A DNA stretch of 64,000 bases from Nymphalis io (lineage: Eukaryota > Arthropoda > Insecta > Lepidoptera > Nymphalidae), in contig NC_065904.1 in NCBI RefSeq assembly GCF_905147045.1, positions 496,001 through 560,000 on the forward strand. Reading direction: 5' to 3'. A program made the translations under genes and the position numbers. Under the pieces are notes generated by a model. It did not search any database. It had not been told where the DNA came from and was given only the letters and a program-made list of their open reading frames with translations. Of this stretch, positions 11,523 to 23,583 are shown in pieces; within the stretch, counting starts at the first letter, position 1; each line of letters starts with the position of its first letter.

Positions 11523-14500
11523 CTACACGAGGGGCTGCGCGGGCGGCGCGTCGGAGGGCGCGGGGGGCGGCTTGACGGGGGCCAGCGCCGCGTACAGCTT
11601 GCTGAGCGCCGCCTGCGCACTGCGCTCCAGGCCCTCGTCCTCGGGGCACGACACCTCCTGCACAGAGCACGCGGTCAGTACCCGCTCGGCGGGGGGGCGC
11701 GGGGGGTGGAGGGTGGTATTCTCACCATGGCGAGCAGGTCGACGTGCGCGCGCCGGCCCGCCACCTCGAGGTGCAGCTTGTCGCCCTTGAACATCTTGGG
11801 CACGGCGTCCTCGCCGAACATCTCCTGGAACATCTCGATGACGCACTCCTTGAAGTGCATGCGGTCCAGCTTGGGCGCCAGCGGCGGCGGCGCGGGGGCG
11901 GCGGCGGCGGCGCCCAGCAGCGCGGCCAGCACGGCGTCCGCGTACATGTCGGACACGGGCTGCGCCTGCCACTCCAGCGTCACGAGCGGCAGGTCCAGCG
12001 TGAGCTCGAGGCAGCCGTACAGGCGCCAGCGCGTGTCGCTGAGGAAGGCCACGGGGCCCGCCACGCGCAGCACGGCGTGCCGCAGCAGCGCCGCCGGCCC
12101 GCCGTACGACACCGACACGCGCTGCGACACCTCCGACTGCGACAGCTCCGTGTACTCTGCGCACAACACGCGCGTCCGTCACCGCCCGAGCCGACCTCGA
12201 GCGGACGTGGCCAAAGTTAAACCAGACTAATCATTACCGACTGCAACGTGTAAACGTCACTCCCGGTTACAGATTCACTTTGACTGATTGTTAAGAGGGC
12301 GTGAGGGACGCTCTGGTGCACTTGACTCACACACTCGCTTTACTCTGTGAATTACTTTACTTATGATGTAATCTCGATCGATGATTACATATTGTTATAT
12401 TAATCTGATTACATTTTGCCCAAGTCTGCTGCAGAGTATTTACTCGTGAGATTCTACTACTGGTTAAAGAAGAGCTGACCCCGTGAATTAAACTTCGAAT
12501 ATAAAAAACTTTTTTTTAAAATAAATCTGCAAGACTCACTATTGAGGTCCGAAGGTGCCAAAATGTGGTAGTTGAAGTTCCTCTTTACTAAGATACCCTG
12601 CAGCTGTCTTCCCGGCATGGGAGGCTCCATCGCCAGAGATCCCATCACCTACAAGTGATACAATACATTTGATCGTTTAGTCCGCAGTTTACGTCTTACA
12701 ATGTGAAATATAAAAACATTTTGTTTTGTAAATGTATGATAGCCATTTTTTATGGACCTTGATAAGTTAAGCATTAATTTTGTAATACAATTCAATTATT
12801 AAACTTAAATTTTGTTTCTTCGTCCCGTGTGTTTTTATGATGCTGGTCTTTGCGAAAATAAACTGAAAGCAGCAGCTATGTGTATTGTATGCGTGAGAGG
12901 CGTGGCGTGCGCGTGTGTATGCGTGAGCGGCGTGGCGTGCGCGTGTGTATGCGTGAGCGGCGTGGCGTGCGCGTGTGTATGCGTGAGCGGCGTGGCGTGC
13001 GCGTGTGTATGCGTGAGCGGCGTGGCGTGCGCGTGTGTATGCGTGAGCGGCGTGGCGTGCGCGTGTGTATGCGTGAGCGGCGTGGCGTGCGCGTGGCCTG
13101 CGTGTGCGGGAGACCTTGGCGGTGCGGTCGCCGCGGAAGGTGAGCGCGAGCAGCTGCGTGTTGCGCGGCGTGTGCAGCGCCAGGCGGCCGCGGTGCTCGC
13201 GCTGCAGCGCCGCCTTCAGGCGCGACATCTCGTTCTGCTCGCCGTGCACCAGCACCTGCCGGTTACATTCGTGTCAAGGTGTCGTCCGCCCGTTAAACCT
13301 AGCTCCGATAGCTTTAGTGATCACTCACGACGTGCGGCGGTTTTAATATGTTGATAAACTCGGAGGTCTGCTGGTAGTCCGTATGCGCCGAGAACGAGAT
13401 GTAGTCCACGGACATCTTGAGCGGCAGCTTCTGACCTGACATGGACGTGATCTCCTCCGGCTCCGACAGGATGGTCTTAGCTAGCGTGCCCTCGACGCAG
13501 TACCCTATTTGATAGAGAGTTAAACGTGACTAGTAAAAATCACTTTGAATTTATTTTGCAAACTTGAATGTCTGTAGTCAATCTCTATTAGTAAAAAGTT
13601 TTATATTAAACTTACCGGCTATAATAACACCATTTTTGGGATCCGTGCACCAGGATTCGAAGAGTTCTCTGGAGAGACCGGACTGCATCATACCGGGTGA
13701 CGCCATGATCACACACGGACCTATGTCCTCGAAATGATCTATGCCCTGTAACAAAATCGTTTCCATTATGAAACAGAACTTTGGCGACTGTATTACAGAC
13801 AATATTGTCGTGATAATCGTGGCCAATAGTATAAGGGAAATAAATACTATATATATACTGGTGGTAGAGCTTTGTGCAAGCTCGTCTGGGTAGGTACCAC
13901 CCACTCATCAGATATTCTACCGCAAAACAGCAGTACTTGGTATTGTTGTGTTCCGGTTTGAAGGGTGAGTGAACCAGTGTAATTACAGGCACAAGGGACA
14001 TAACATCTTAGTTCCCAAGGTTGGTGGCGCATTGGTGATGTGAGCGATGGTTAACATTTTTTACAATGCCAATGTCTAAGGGCGTTTGGTGACCACTTAC
14101 CATCAGGTGGCCCATATGCTCGTCCGCCTTCCTATTCTATAAAAAAAAAGAATTAATATATAAATCATTATTTCAATATCGGATTGAGGGTAACTTTTCT
14201 AGCCGTAACGCGTCAATATTAAGCGTTTTGGGTGCAAAGAAGAAAGTCACTTTTGTCGCGTGATAACGTGCGGAACACCGTACGTATAACAGTTTTACAC
14301 AGAGAAACCAAGTTAATTATGCAATTTAATAATTTTCGTTTATCAATTTATTAACTACCTTGTGTATATTAAGACACTAATTTCGCTCTCACTGACATTA
14401 TTGATTTGACATTTGAGAACAGCATTGTTCAGCTAATCAACCACCGCCGCTACCCAACGTTTATAAGTATCACCGTTAGTTCTTACTTATGTATATAAAG

Positions 14501-17500
14501 TACAACATATATCAAAACTCGATCAACTTTAATATACTTTCGGGTATAAATTATAAGGAAACTATAGCCCTGAATGTGACAACTCTAGTCTTGTTTTAAT
14601 TTTATTATAATTTCAAGACATATAACTTAATTTATTGTACAGTTAGGAAATTCCTTGTATTTGTATGGTATTAAATAATAATAATAATTAATATTTGTAT
14701 AATAATAATAATATCTTGGGACATTTTTCACACACGGCCATCTGATCCCAAATTAAGCTTGTACAAAGCTTGAACTATGGAAACCAGACAACTGATATAC
14801 TATATATACTATTTTTCTTTTGTAAATACATACTTATATAGATAATTACACCCAGACTCAGGACAAACAGACATGTTCATGCACACAAATGTCTGTCATG
14901 GGTGGGAATCGATCCCACGACCTTCGGCGTGAAAGGCAAGCATCCACCAACCACGCCTTTAGATTAGTCTCAAAGTAAATAAGGGTTTACATGATTGCAT
15001 TGGATCTTTGAATGAGAAAAGTCTGTTCATTTCTAATGCATTGCCCCAAAGTATAATACCATATCGAATATTGGATGCAACGTAGCCATGATATGCCGAT
15101 AAGGCCGTCCTTTGGTCAATAATTCTAGATATTCTTTTTAAGGCAAATACTTAATATTGCTGTTTTGATTCTAATGCAGAGGCGTAATCGTAATAAAAAA
15201 TTAAATTAGAGATATGACCTTGTAATATAAATAAAAACGAAACAGATCATTGAACGTTTTCGGAAACAATACGTTCCAATTTACGGAAAAGGTTAAGCAT
15301 TGCAAACATACAATAATAAAATTACATTTAATTTGACTATTAATTGACAAACGAAAATGTCAAATATTTTTTTCCTTTTTATATCAATGCTTTCGATACC
15401 GCAAAGGTAGCACAGATTATTCCACAAATAGCGATGAATAAAATCATACATTCAAATTGATTCAGTACTGTCTGAAATCATGTAATGTATCTGTAATTTC
15501 TAACCTAAACAACAACTGTTTTAAAGATAAGAATAATTAACTGGTAATTTAATAAACTAAATTCGATTTTACAATTCAAACAAAAGTTACATTAAAAAAA
15601 CTATAAATAAAACTTTATCAACGTCAATTAAGAGTTCGTATTATCAGGTACGGATTTTTAAGCCGCCGCTTCGTATCTCAATGCTTATCTGAGTATTGTG
15701 TATTACCAATCGTAACAAATAATTTGATTTTAATTTCAATGACAAGGGCAAGCTTTACCGCTGTGAAATTTTAAGGTTAGTTTATTATAAAAATTATATC
15801 GTTTTATCATTAAAATATATATATTCATATATATATACAATTTTTAACTTATAATATTTAGTAGTTTAGCATGGCGTTGCGCGTATGTCACAATGTTTTT
15901 ATGCGAGTCTAAAAATGTTGTATGTTAATACGGATGAATATTTATATAAAGTATATTTTGATATTGAAATATATTTATATTTATCACTGATATTGTGAGG
16001 TTAATTTTATTAATGCCGGATGTTATGTTTGCGATTCATAAGTTATATATTGTTTTTTTTTTTTTTTATTTCGATGAACAATATTTATATTATAATAGAA
16101 CGAAAAACATGCTGCCGACATGCTTGAAAAATCGTATAATACAATGGTTAGAAGATCATCGAGAATTTGTCGTTTGCGCATTCTGCCTGCCGGCCAGCTT
16201 CCTCTTCACCCTTTTTCTGCACTTAAGAGCCTTCATACGGAAACTAAGTAGCGACCCACAGAGACATGACAGTGCGGTGAGCGAGATACAATCCGCGGTG
16301 AGTGCGATTACTATAAATCAACATTTACACCGATCAAGGGTTTTTTTAAACCTAGGCCATGTCGGTACATGGCTAATTAATTAATAAAATTGACTTTTGA
16401 ATTTCGTTAAATATATGATATATATTAAAATAGTTTTCACCCGCGTACGAGGGAGGGGGGGATTGTTAATTGTTCTTTTTTTTTTAAATGACAATGTGTA
16501 TGCAAAATAATATGATGATCGGCTGAGTAGTTAACACTTGAAAGCGTAACCAACAAACAAACTCACTTTCACATTTATAATATTAGTAAGTACATATACA
16601 AATCAATTTATAAATCTTGCATCAAAACTAATTTATATCACGATACGTAAAGCTGCCACATCACATCACATTCCTCTTATTCCAGGTTCAGAAATGGAAC
16701 AGGCTACCATCGAAGAATCGCCGTCTTCTTTGCACATCCAGACCCAACTGGCTCTCACTTTCCACGACATTCTTCCAAAAGCACTTACACCACAAAGTTG
16801 CGATCCCCCTGTACGACATCTTGGAGCTGGATGAAAGGGCCATGACGGTCAGAGTTGAGCCCATGGTGACGATTGGAGATATAACAGAGTATTTGATACC
16901 TAAGGGGTACTCCTTGGCTGTTACGATTGAATTAGAAGATGCTACTTTGGGAGGTATGGAAATTGTTCCTTTTATATATACCAATATTATAAAGCTAAAG
17001 AATTTTGTTTATTCTAATGAGCTGATATCAGGAACTACCAGTAAAATTTATTGTGAAAAATTTAAGACTAACAGCTTCACTTATAAACGCTGTTCAGCGG
17101 GTGATTAGTTAAGCAACACCGTGTCTTTTTCTTTCGAATGTCGAATCAATAATAAAAGAAAAGGAGAAATCAGTGTTTAAGTAATCAATCGCCAAGCAAC
17201 GTTTATAAGTAAGGGCATTAAACATCAAGTTACGACTAAATAGGGCAGAGCAGCTGAGCTGGTATACAATAAAATCATACATATCTTTAAATATATATGT
17301 TATTTATATTGGAGTTCTAATACTTTTGAAATAATAACTGTAAATGAACAACTCTTATTAATCTTTTCAAACAAATAAGAAATATAGATGTACCATAACT
17401 TGCTAACCGACCACAACGGATCGTTATAGGTCTAGCTCTCGGAACCGGCATGTCGACACACTCGCATAAAGCAGGTCTCTACCACGAAACGATAACAAGC

Positions 17501-20500
17501 TACGAGGTCGTTCTAGGCGACGGTTGCCTCGTGACCGCTACAGCGGAGAACGAATACTCAGATCTCTACAAAGCCCTCCCTTGGTCTCACGGCAGTCTGG
17601 GATTCCTCGTTGCGTTGACATTGAAAATCGTAAAAATCAAACCTTATATAAAAATAAAATACACACCGGTTGAAGGACAAAAGAATTACTGCGATATGGT
17701 AAGGGATCTATCCGGAGCTAATGAGGCCACACCAAGTTACCACCCAGACTACATAGAGGCTACCATATTTAGCGCCGACAAGGCTGTCATTATGACTGGG
17801 GATTATTCTGACTACGACAGAAAGGTCACAGTGAACCATTGCTCAAGATGGTACAAGCCATGGTTCTACAAACATGTCGAATCATTCCTGGAGAGGGGCG
17901 AAGGTGTTGAACTAATACCATTGAAAGATTATTTGCTACGCCACAATAGACCTATATTTTGGGTTGTCGAAGATATGATTTCATTTGGAAATCATCCATT
18001 ATTTAGACTACTCTTTGGGTGGCTATTACCTCCAAAACCAGCATTTCTCAAGTTCACGACAACACCAGGCGTCCGAGCTTATACTTTCACGAAACAAGTC
18101 TTCCAAGACATTGTCCTCCCACTACAGGAATTAGAAAAGCAAATTGCCATTGCGAGCAAACTGTTCGAGAAGTTTCCTCTACTGGTGTATCCGTGTAAAA
18201 TTATCGATCACGGTCCACTGTCTGGTCAACTGGGTCGACCTCACAGCAAATACTTAGTACCGAGTACTAGTTACGCAATGTATAACGATTTAGGTGTTTA
18301 CGGCGTTCCCGGTAAAGTGAAGGACAAGAAGCCATACAACCCCGTGAAAGCTATGAGAGAAATGGAGAAGTTCACTCGCGATGTCGGCGGCTATTCGTTC
18401 CTTTACGCAGACATATTTATGACAAGGAAAGAATTTGATGCAATGTTTGATTTGACACTTTACGAGGTTGTCAGAATGAAATATAACGCGGAAGGAGCGT
18501 TCCCGCATCTTTATGATAAGATCAAGCCTGAAATCGATGTGATTGCGATTGGTGAAGAAAATGTTATAAAAGGCTAAGCCCATTTAAGAAATATATTTTT
18601 CACTATTTTAATATACTTTAAATGTTTTTGTTTGTTATTAACAGTAACAGCTTATAGACATCCAATTGGCCAAAGCTTACCTCGGCTGTTCGTGGATATA
18701 TATCGAGAATGAAATATAAGCACAAATTTAGACCATTAACGGCTCAATAGTTTTAACACAGATCCATTAGATAAGTTTTGATATCCGGTATTTAGATAAA
18801 ATAAACCAGACCTTATAAAAATTGATATAATTGATACAAATAATACTTATTGTGTTATTAGTAGAAGTGTATTTCTACAAAAAAAAACACATAGCTAATA
18901 ATCAAATAAATTATTAAAATTTAAAAGCAAGTTTATAAAGATGTACTCATAAAATATTATGTCCGTTGTAACATTGATTACACATGTTTACTCACTCGCG
19001 CACTCGGCGCCTTGGACACCGGCGAGCCCCACATACCCCCCCTCCCCCCCCCCCACTGTTTTCCAGCAATAAAAAAAAGGCCGTAGGCTTTAGACGTGAC
19101 CTTCAACACGTATAAAGCGCGATATTAATTATTCTCATACCGACAATAGAACAACACGTACTAATAATGTTTGGGGTTAAAATAAAAGAATGGGACAGTT
19201 ACCGAGATTAGGATGGAGTAAATGAATAATCAGACTCACCTTTAAGTTCGATATATGCCTGAACACGAACGGATTGTTGACCGCGATCTGTCGTCGGATG
19301 CGGTCGTTCATGGCGTTCACGTACGTCTGGTACACCGCCATACACTTCTTAGCGAGAGACGACGCGTAGTATATCGGTATGTCCTGCAGTTCCGGGTGCA
19401 AGGACCAGTACTCGTCTGCGATTATGGGAATCGTTTGAAAACGTTGTCAGACATGTTTGTGTATTGTACATGTATGTGTATTTATGTAAATACGTACACG
19501 TTACATAGATTTACTGGTGGTAGAGCTTTGTGCAAGCTCGTCTGGGTAGGTACCACCCACTCATCAGATATTCTACCGCAAAACAGCAGTACTTGGTATT
19601 GTTGTGTTCCGGTTTAAAGGGTGAGTGAGCCAGTGTAATTACAGGCATAAGGGACATAATATCTTAGTTCTCAAGGTTGGTGGCGCATTGGTGATGTAAG
19701 CGATGGTTAACATTTCTTACAATGCCAATGTCTATGGGCGTTGGTGACCACTTACCATCAGGTGGCCCATTTGCTCGTCCGTTATTGTGATGAAAGTCAA
19801 TAATTTACATAGACTAGTATTCGCTCCGTGGCCGAAATTTGACCATGAATCATTATTGTTTTTTTTTTATTATTTCATTTTGTTTTATTGACAACAATCT
19901 TAATAATAGTCGATAAAGCTCTTCAATGGATACCAAATAAAGAAAAAAATGCAAAAAGGCTGACAAACAGTCCACCTATTTATATATAAATATTGTGTAC
20001 ACACAAACTTTAGCATTTATAGTATTTAGTAAAACGCAGTTTATTTTAGTAACAAGTTGACAATATGTTAATAACTCGTTGAACCAACATTTGGACAAAA
20101 AAGTTTATTTTTTCACGTATAAATGTATCGTCTATTCCTACCACAAGAGGACCACGCAGAATAAACCCAAATAAACATCTTTGACACCGATATCAATTGA
20201 CGCGATATCATCGGTCGAGATCTTGAATAACCTACATAAGGGCTACCATACTGTATGGCATAGTGAAAAACAATTCACTATGGTTTCGCTGTTTATAGAG
20301 CGTACAACAATGCAGCAGAACAATTAGAAAATCGCATGGAATTTATAAATTACGGTTTGTTTAAATTTATTCCTACTCCGATTGGAATATGGGTATACAT
20401 ATTATATATTCCTTTAAAATAAATACAGTGCGCGAGTGCGTGTCTGTATTAAAATGAAAACTGAGACTAGGTCTCCTCGCGTCCGTACATGTGTATGCAT

Positions 20501-23500
20501 GCGTGCGTGTTTGTGTGTGTGTGAGCTTATGTTTGTGTGTGCGTGTGCGTGGGTGCGTGAGTGCGTGCGCGTGAGTGCGAGCGCGAGTGTGGGTACGCAC
20601 CGAGTATGAGCAGCAGCTCCTGCGCGCGTCCGAGCGCGAACACGGGTATGAGGCAGCGGCCGCCGCGCTGCACGATGTCGCTCACGAGCCCCGTGAAGCG
20701 CGACTCGCGCTCCTCGCGCTTCTCGTGTATGTGCGTGCCGTACGTGGACTCCTGCTCGGCGGGGGCGGCGTGACACAAACATATTTAGAGGGGACCAGAG
20801 CAGACATTCGGGTTGCAGTCGCAAAATGCAATCGGTGTTTTGTGATTGATCTAAAGCGTTAAATATCTTATTTTCCATAAATCATGTAAAGTTTGTCGAA
20901 TCTACTGTAAGAGAGGGCGTGGGAAACCACAAGACCGGGTCCTTTTTTTTCTAATACATATATACCTTCTGAACGGTTGTTAGGTGGTGAATTAGTTTTT
21001 AATTCAATTTGCATTGAAATAATTCTATTTTATAATGGAACAAGTGATTAGTGATTAATAAATTGAGCTCCTGACTCATTTCCATATCAAAAATTCAAGA
21101 TAATAAATAATAATCTAATACTTTGAAAAAAAATAAAAAAACTCACAGTGATAAGCACATCAGGGTGTACTGTAGGAATTTCTGCTGCCATCAAATGTCT
21201 ATCTTCTTGTCGAGAGAAATCACCCGTATATAATACCTGTGGAAAAATAATTAATTATATTCATTCGAAATGAAGCCTCTACAATTTGTTAAGTCATAAA
21301 TTGACATTGAGATAGTCCTAAGTTGACCAACGGCCTCCCTGTAGGCAAAAGTGGTGGCAACTTATACCTCCCCCATTGGGCAACTTTCATAGAGCTGTAT
21401 ATAGCGAGGTTATAAATTAAATTCCGCAGTGCAGCAGATATTAGTAATGGGCAGTCTCAGTTAGGTCAGGTAAAGCGCTGGCTGACCTTGACGCCGGCGA
21501 TCTCGATCATGAACATGGCGGCGCCCAGCACGTGGCCCGCGTTGTACGCCCAGAAGCGCACCCCGCGCACGTCGCGCTCCTCGTGGAAGTTGATGGTCTC
21601 GATACGGTCCATGGAGCCCTCCAGGTCCGACTCGGTGTACAGCATCTGCTCCGTCGATATATTACTGTGGACGGTACGACAGGAGGCGTGACACACTATA
21701 GAAAATTCATTCAAAATATTGGTAGTCCAAGATTTCACTCCTTATAAACTTTTGAGTTATTTTTACAAGTGAATAAAAAAGTTTTTTTTTAGAGATGAAA
21801 TTATTTAAATAATATTCAGTTAGGCTATTTCAATCTACTTGTGTCTTGCAAAATTCTTCCATGGAATGTATTAGACTACTTTTATATATCAGGAAACAAC
21901 ACACGCTGCGCTGAGGCATCTTCCAATATCAAGAAGATACACTTTGTACTGTAGAGAGCCCAAAATAAAACACTTACCTAACTTTGATATAATCGGATAC
22001 TAGCCACCTGTAGATGGCTTTTGTAGCGTGTGTCATAAATACTCGACCCTTGAATGAGGTTTTGGTAAGGAACCATGGCAGGGCTCCACTGTGGTCTAAG
22101 TGGAAACTGTAAAAAAAGTTTTTAACCCCATAAGTAAGCTATACTTTGATCTATATGGTATATTAATCAGACAGACAGTTTAGTCACACCCTTAAAACTA
22201 CAAGCTAAGTTACAAATTTACATATATATCCATTTTTATTCAAAATTTGCACAACCCAATAACACGATACAACCCAACAACACAATTGGGCCTTTTTTGC
22301 ATGTCTGGCTTAACATTATTTTACCACCAAACATCAACACTCTGTATTGCAACATTCTATTTAAAGGTATGAATAAGCCAGTGAAATTGGACAAACAATA
22401 CATGCATAAGACATTTTCATTATCGAGGTTGATGGAGCATTAACAGTCTAAAGAGTTATATTTCTTGCCATGCCATTCTCTATAGAAGATCACTCATCAT
22501 CAGTTGCCTAAATTGTGTCCTAAGTTTCTTATTCTCATTATGTTTTTTTTTGTTTCCATACATACTATTAGGATGTGGATTCCAGAAATTATTTGTTACT
22601 TAATATTTGTTACCTAAGAGACAGCTAAATGGAAAAATAACTTACTGTGAAATTAAAAGTAAATCAACTTCATCTGCTTCTATTAAGTCTACAAATGGTA
22701 GTGCATCCATTCCTGACAAGCCGGGATGTATACCACAATCCAGCTGTAAGCACACAAAACTTATTAATGATTATGGATAGGCCCGGATGGAATCTCATTC
22801 TGGACAGAAAATATAATATATTATAGTATAAGTAAAATACATAACTCAAAGAGAGGGTTCAGGTGATGACCTAACATGCTTTATAAGGTATGAGAGTATA
22901 AACACTACTAACATCCAAGCTCCAGACACCAAATATTTTTTTTTACAAAATAAATCCATAACTTTTCATAGGGTTTCGAACCCAGGACTTCAGCTATACT
23001 ATTAGTCATGTAGACCAAAGGTGATTCCAATAATATTGATAATATATTACTTAAGTATGTGTTGTCAATATATATGTTTTAGTGAATAATTGACATTTGT
23101 ATTACTAACCATGATTTTTTTTCCTTTAAACTCTAACATGATGCAAGATCTACCAACTTCTTGCCCAGCACCTCTGAAATTAAATGAATTCCAATGTAAA
23201 AACTTGAAAATATACAGAAAGGAAGAAAAGCCTATTATGAAAATAAAGATACAATGAAATCAGTTATTGGTTATATTTATTTAAAGTCTTTTAATTCAAG
23301 TTATAATCTATAATTCAAGATATAATCACAAGACATACGTTGATGATTGTTTTAGCTTACTTACACTAATCGTTCTTAAGAACATAGAAATTTCACTAAT
23401 ACGAAACGTAGACCCCATAAAAAAAAACATATTTTTCAAGTTTTCAATACTTGGATAGTACTAAATATAAACTAAAGAAAGCAATGAAGTAAAAAATATA

Positions 23501-23583
23501 AATATTTACAAAGGCCGTATAGTTAGTTGATCACTTTCCTCCAAAGGTCCCGGTTCGGTACCCTTCCGTGGATTAGTAGTCAT
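11523..23583 (-). CDS. CPSF3: Cleavage and polyadenylation specificity factor subunit 3 (CPSF73 endonuclease)
   Basis: Fourteen coding exons, in transcript order: 23510-23583, 23110-23173, 22646-22743, 21978-22106, 21487-21664, 21147-21236, 20601-20751, 19240-19415, 13616-13745, 13329-13504, 13115-13255, 12540-12648, 11726-12156 and 11523-11657. They give 693 residues (human 684). The metallo-beta-lactamase metal motif HFHLDH is at residues 79-84, split by an intron after SH. Further conserved blocks are LDCGIHPGL, YTGDFSRQEDRHL, ESTYGTH, MASPGMMQSGLSRELFE, SFSAHTDY (beta-CASP) and LVHGE. The protein is the nuclease that cuts pre-mRNA before poly(A) addition and trims histone mRNA 3' ends. 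Intron 8 is 5.5 kb and contains the DHCR24 gene on the opposite strand. Exons 7, 11, 13 and 14 are very GC-rich, and low-complexity repeats abut the donors of exons 7 and 11. It is divergent from KRI1 across 565 bp. Confidence 0.96.
12887..13096. repeat. Minisatellite, seven 30-bp units, next to a CPSF3 splice donor
   Basis: The unit runs GTATGCGTGAGCGGCGTGGC followed by GTGCGCGTGT. Seven tandem copies are nearly identical; only the first (GAGAGG for GAGCGG) and the last base differ. The array starts 18 bp into CPSF3 intron 11, counted on the minus strand. Its 30-bp period keeps several frames open, which creates spurious Cys/Val/Arg-rich reading frames. Confidence 0.95.
13857..14149 (+). repeat. 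Near-full SINE-B copy in CPSF3 intron 8
   Basis: It starts ACTGGTGGTAGAGCTTTGTG and ends CCTATTCTATAAAAAAAAA after the CCACTTACCATCAGGTGG tail motif. At about 293 bp this is one of the cleanest copies here. Confidence 0.88.
14690..14962 (-). repeat. SINE-D copy (tRNA-headed, ATT-repeat tail)
   Basis: On the minus strand it opens with a tRNA-like head containing GTGGGATCGATTCCCACCC, and it ends in a run of ATT triplets (14640-14715 is rich in AAT/TAA on plus). The copy at 31805-32075 has the same layout and orientation. Confidence 0.75.
16109..18577 (+). CDS. DHCR24: Delta(24)-sterol reductase (DHCR24), nested in CPSF3 intron 8
   Basis: Three exons, 16109-16297, 16686-16953 and 17430-18577, join in frame to 534 residues (human 516). 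The Met at 16109 starts MLPTCLKNRI; an upstream in-frame Met at 15995 would add a low-complexity stretch and is less likely. A membrane segment lies at about residues 20-38. The FAD-binding part carries VRVEPMVTIGDITEYL and LGGLALGTGMSTHSHKAGLY across the exon 2/3 junction. Conserved later blocks are ALPWSHGSLGFLVA, YKPWFYKHVE and FRLLFGWLLPPKP. The enzyme reduces the C24 double bond of desmosterol using NADPH and FAD in the ER. Plant-feeding insects cannot make sterols from scratch and use this step to turn plant sterols into cholesterol. AATAAA at 18800-18805 may end the transcript. It lies wholly inside an intron of CPSF3, antisense to it. Confidence 0.95.
18578..19239. other. Rest of CPSF3 intron 8, DHCR24 3' side
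   Basis: It holds the probable DHCR24 3'UTR (AATAAA at 18800) and then AT-rich DNA with one pyrimidine-rich patch at about 19034-19056, mostly C on the plus strand. No exon or recognised mobile element was seen. Confidence 0.5.
19513..19783 (+). repeat. SINE-B copy in CPSF3 intron 7
   Basis: It starts ACTGGTGGTAGAGCTTTGTG and runs through the CCACTTACCATCAGGTGG tail motif, stopping at GCTCGTCCG without the usual A-rich end. Confidence 0.87.
20425..20600. repeat. GT/GCGT low-complexity tract abutting a CPSF3 splice donor
   Basis: Irregular alternating purine-pyrimidine repeats (GTGTGT, GTGCGTG, GTGAGTGCG) run right up to the donor of CPSF3 exon 7 at 20599-20600. On the minus strand this intron therefore begins with C/A-rich repeats. 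Alternating tracts like this can form Z-DNA and mutate quickly. Confidence 0.8.
22310..22510 (+). repeat. Old, degraded SINE-B-like remnant in CPSF3 intron 3
   Basis: Block order recalls SINE-B (a CCACCAAACA-like block, GAATAAGCCAGTG, TTGATGGAGCATT, TTTCTTGCCATGCC), but similarity is low throughout. It is offered as a weak call. Confidence 0.35.
22940..23025 (-). repeat. Possible tRNA-like SINE head fragment
   Basis: The minus strand contains a box-B-like CTGGGTTCGAAACCC after GTCTACATGAC. No cloverleaf can be completed, so it is read as a SINE head remnant and not a tRNA gene. Confidence 0.4.

Noticed and set aside
11706..12230. Plus-strand frames of 158-174 residues
   Set aside because: They are antisense shadows of GC-rich CPSF3 exon 13, whose minus frame has the conserved protein and correct splice sites.
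12812..13354. Long Cys/Val-rich and Arg-rich reading frames on both strands
   Set aside because: They are produced by the 30-bp minisatellite, whose period is a multiple of three, and overlap the real CPSF3 exon on minus.
15995..16108. Upstream in-frame Met as DHCR24 start
   Set aside because: It would add a low-complexity Phe-rich stretch encoded by a poly(T) run; the Met at 16109 gives a family-like N-terminus.
20414..20878. His/Thr/Arg-rich frame on minus
   Set aside because: It comes from the GT-rich low-complexity tract next to CPSF3 exon 7, read in the wrong frame.
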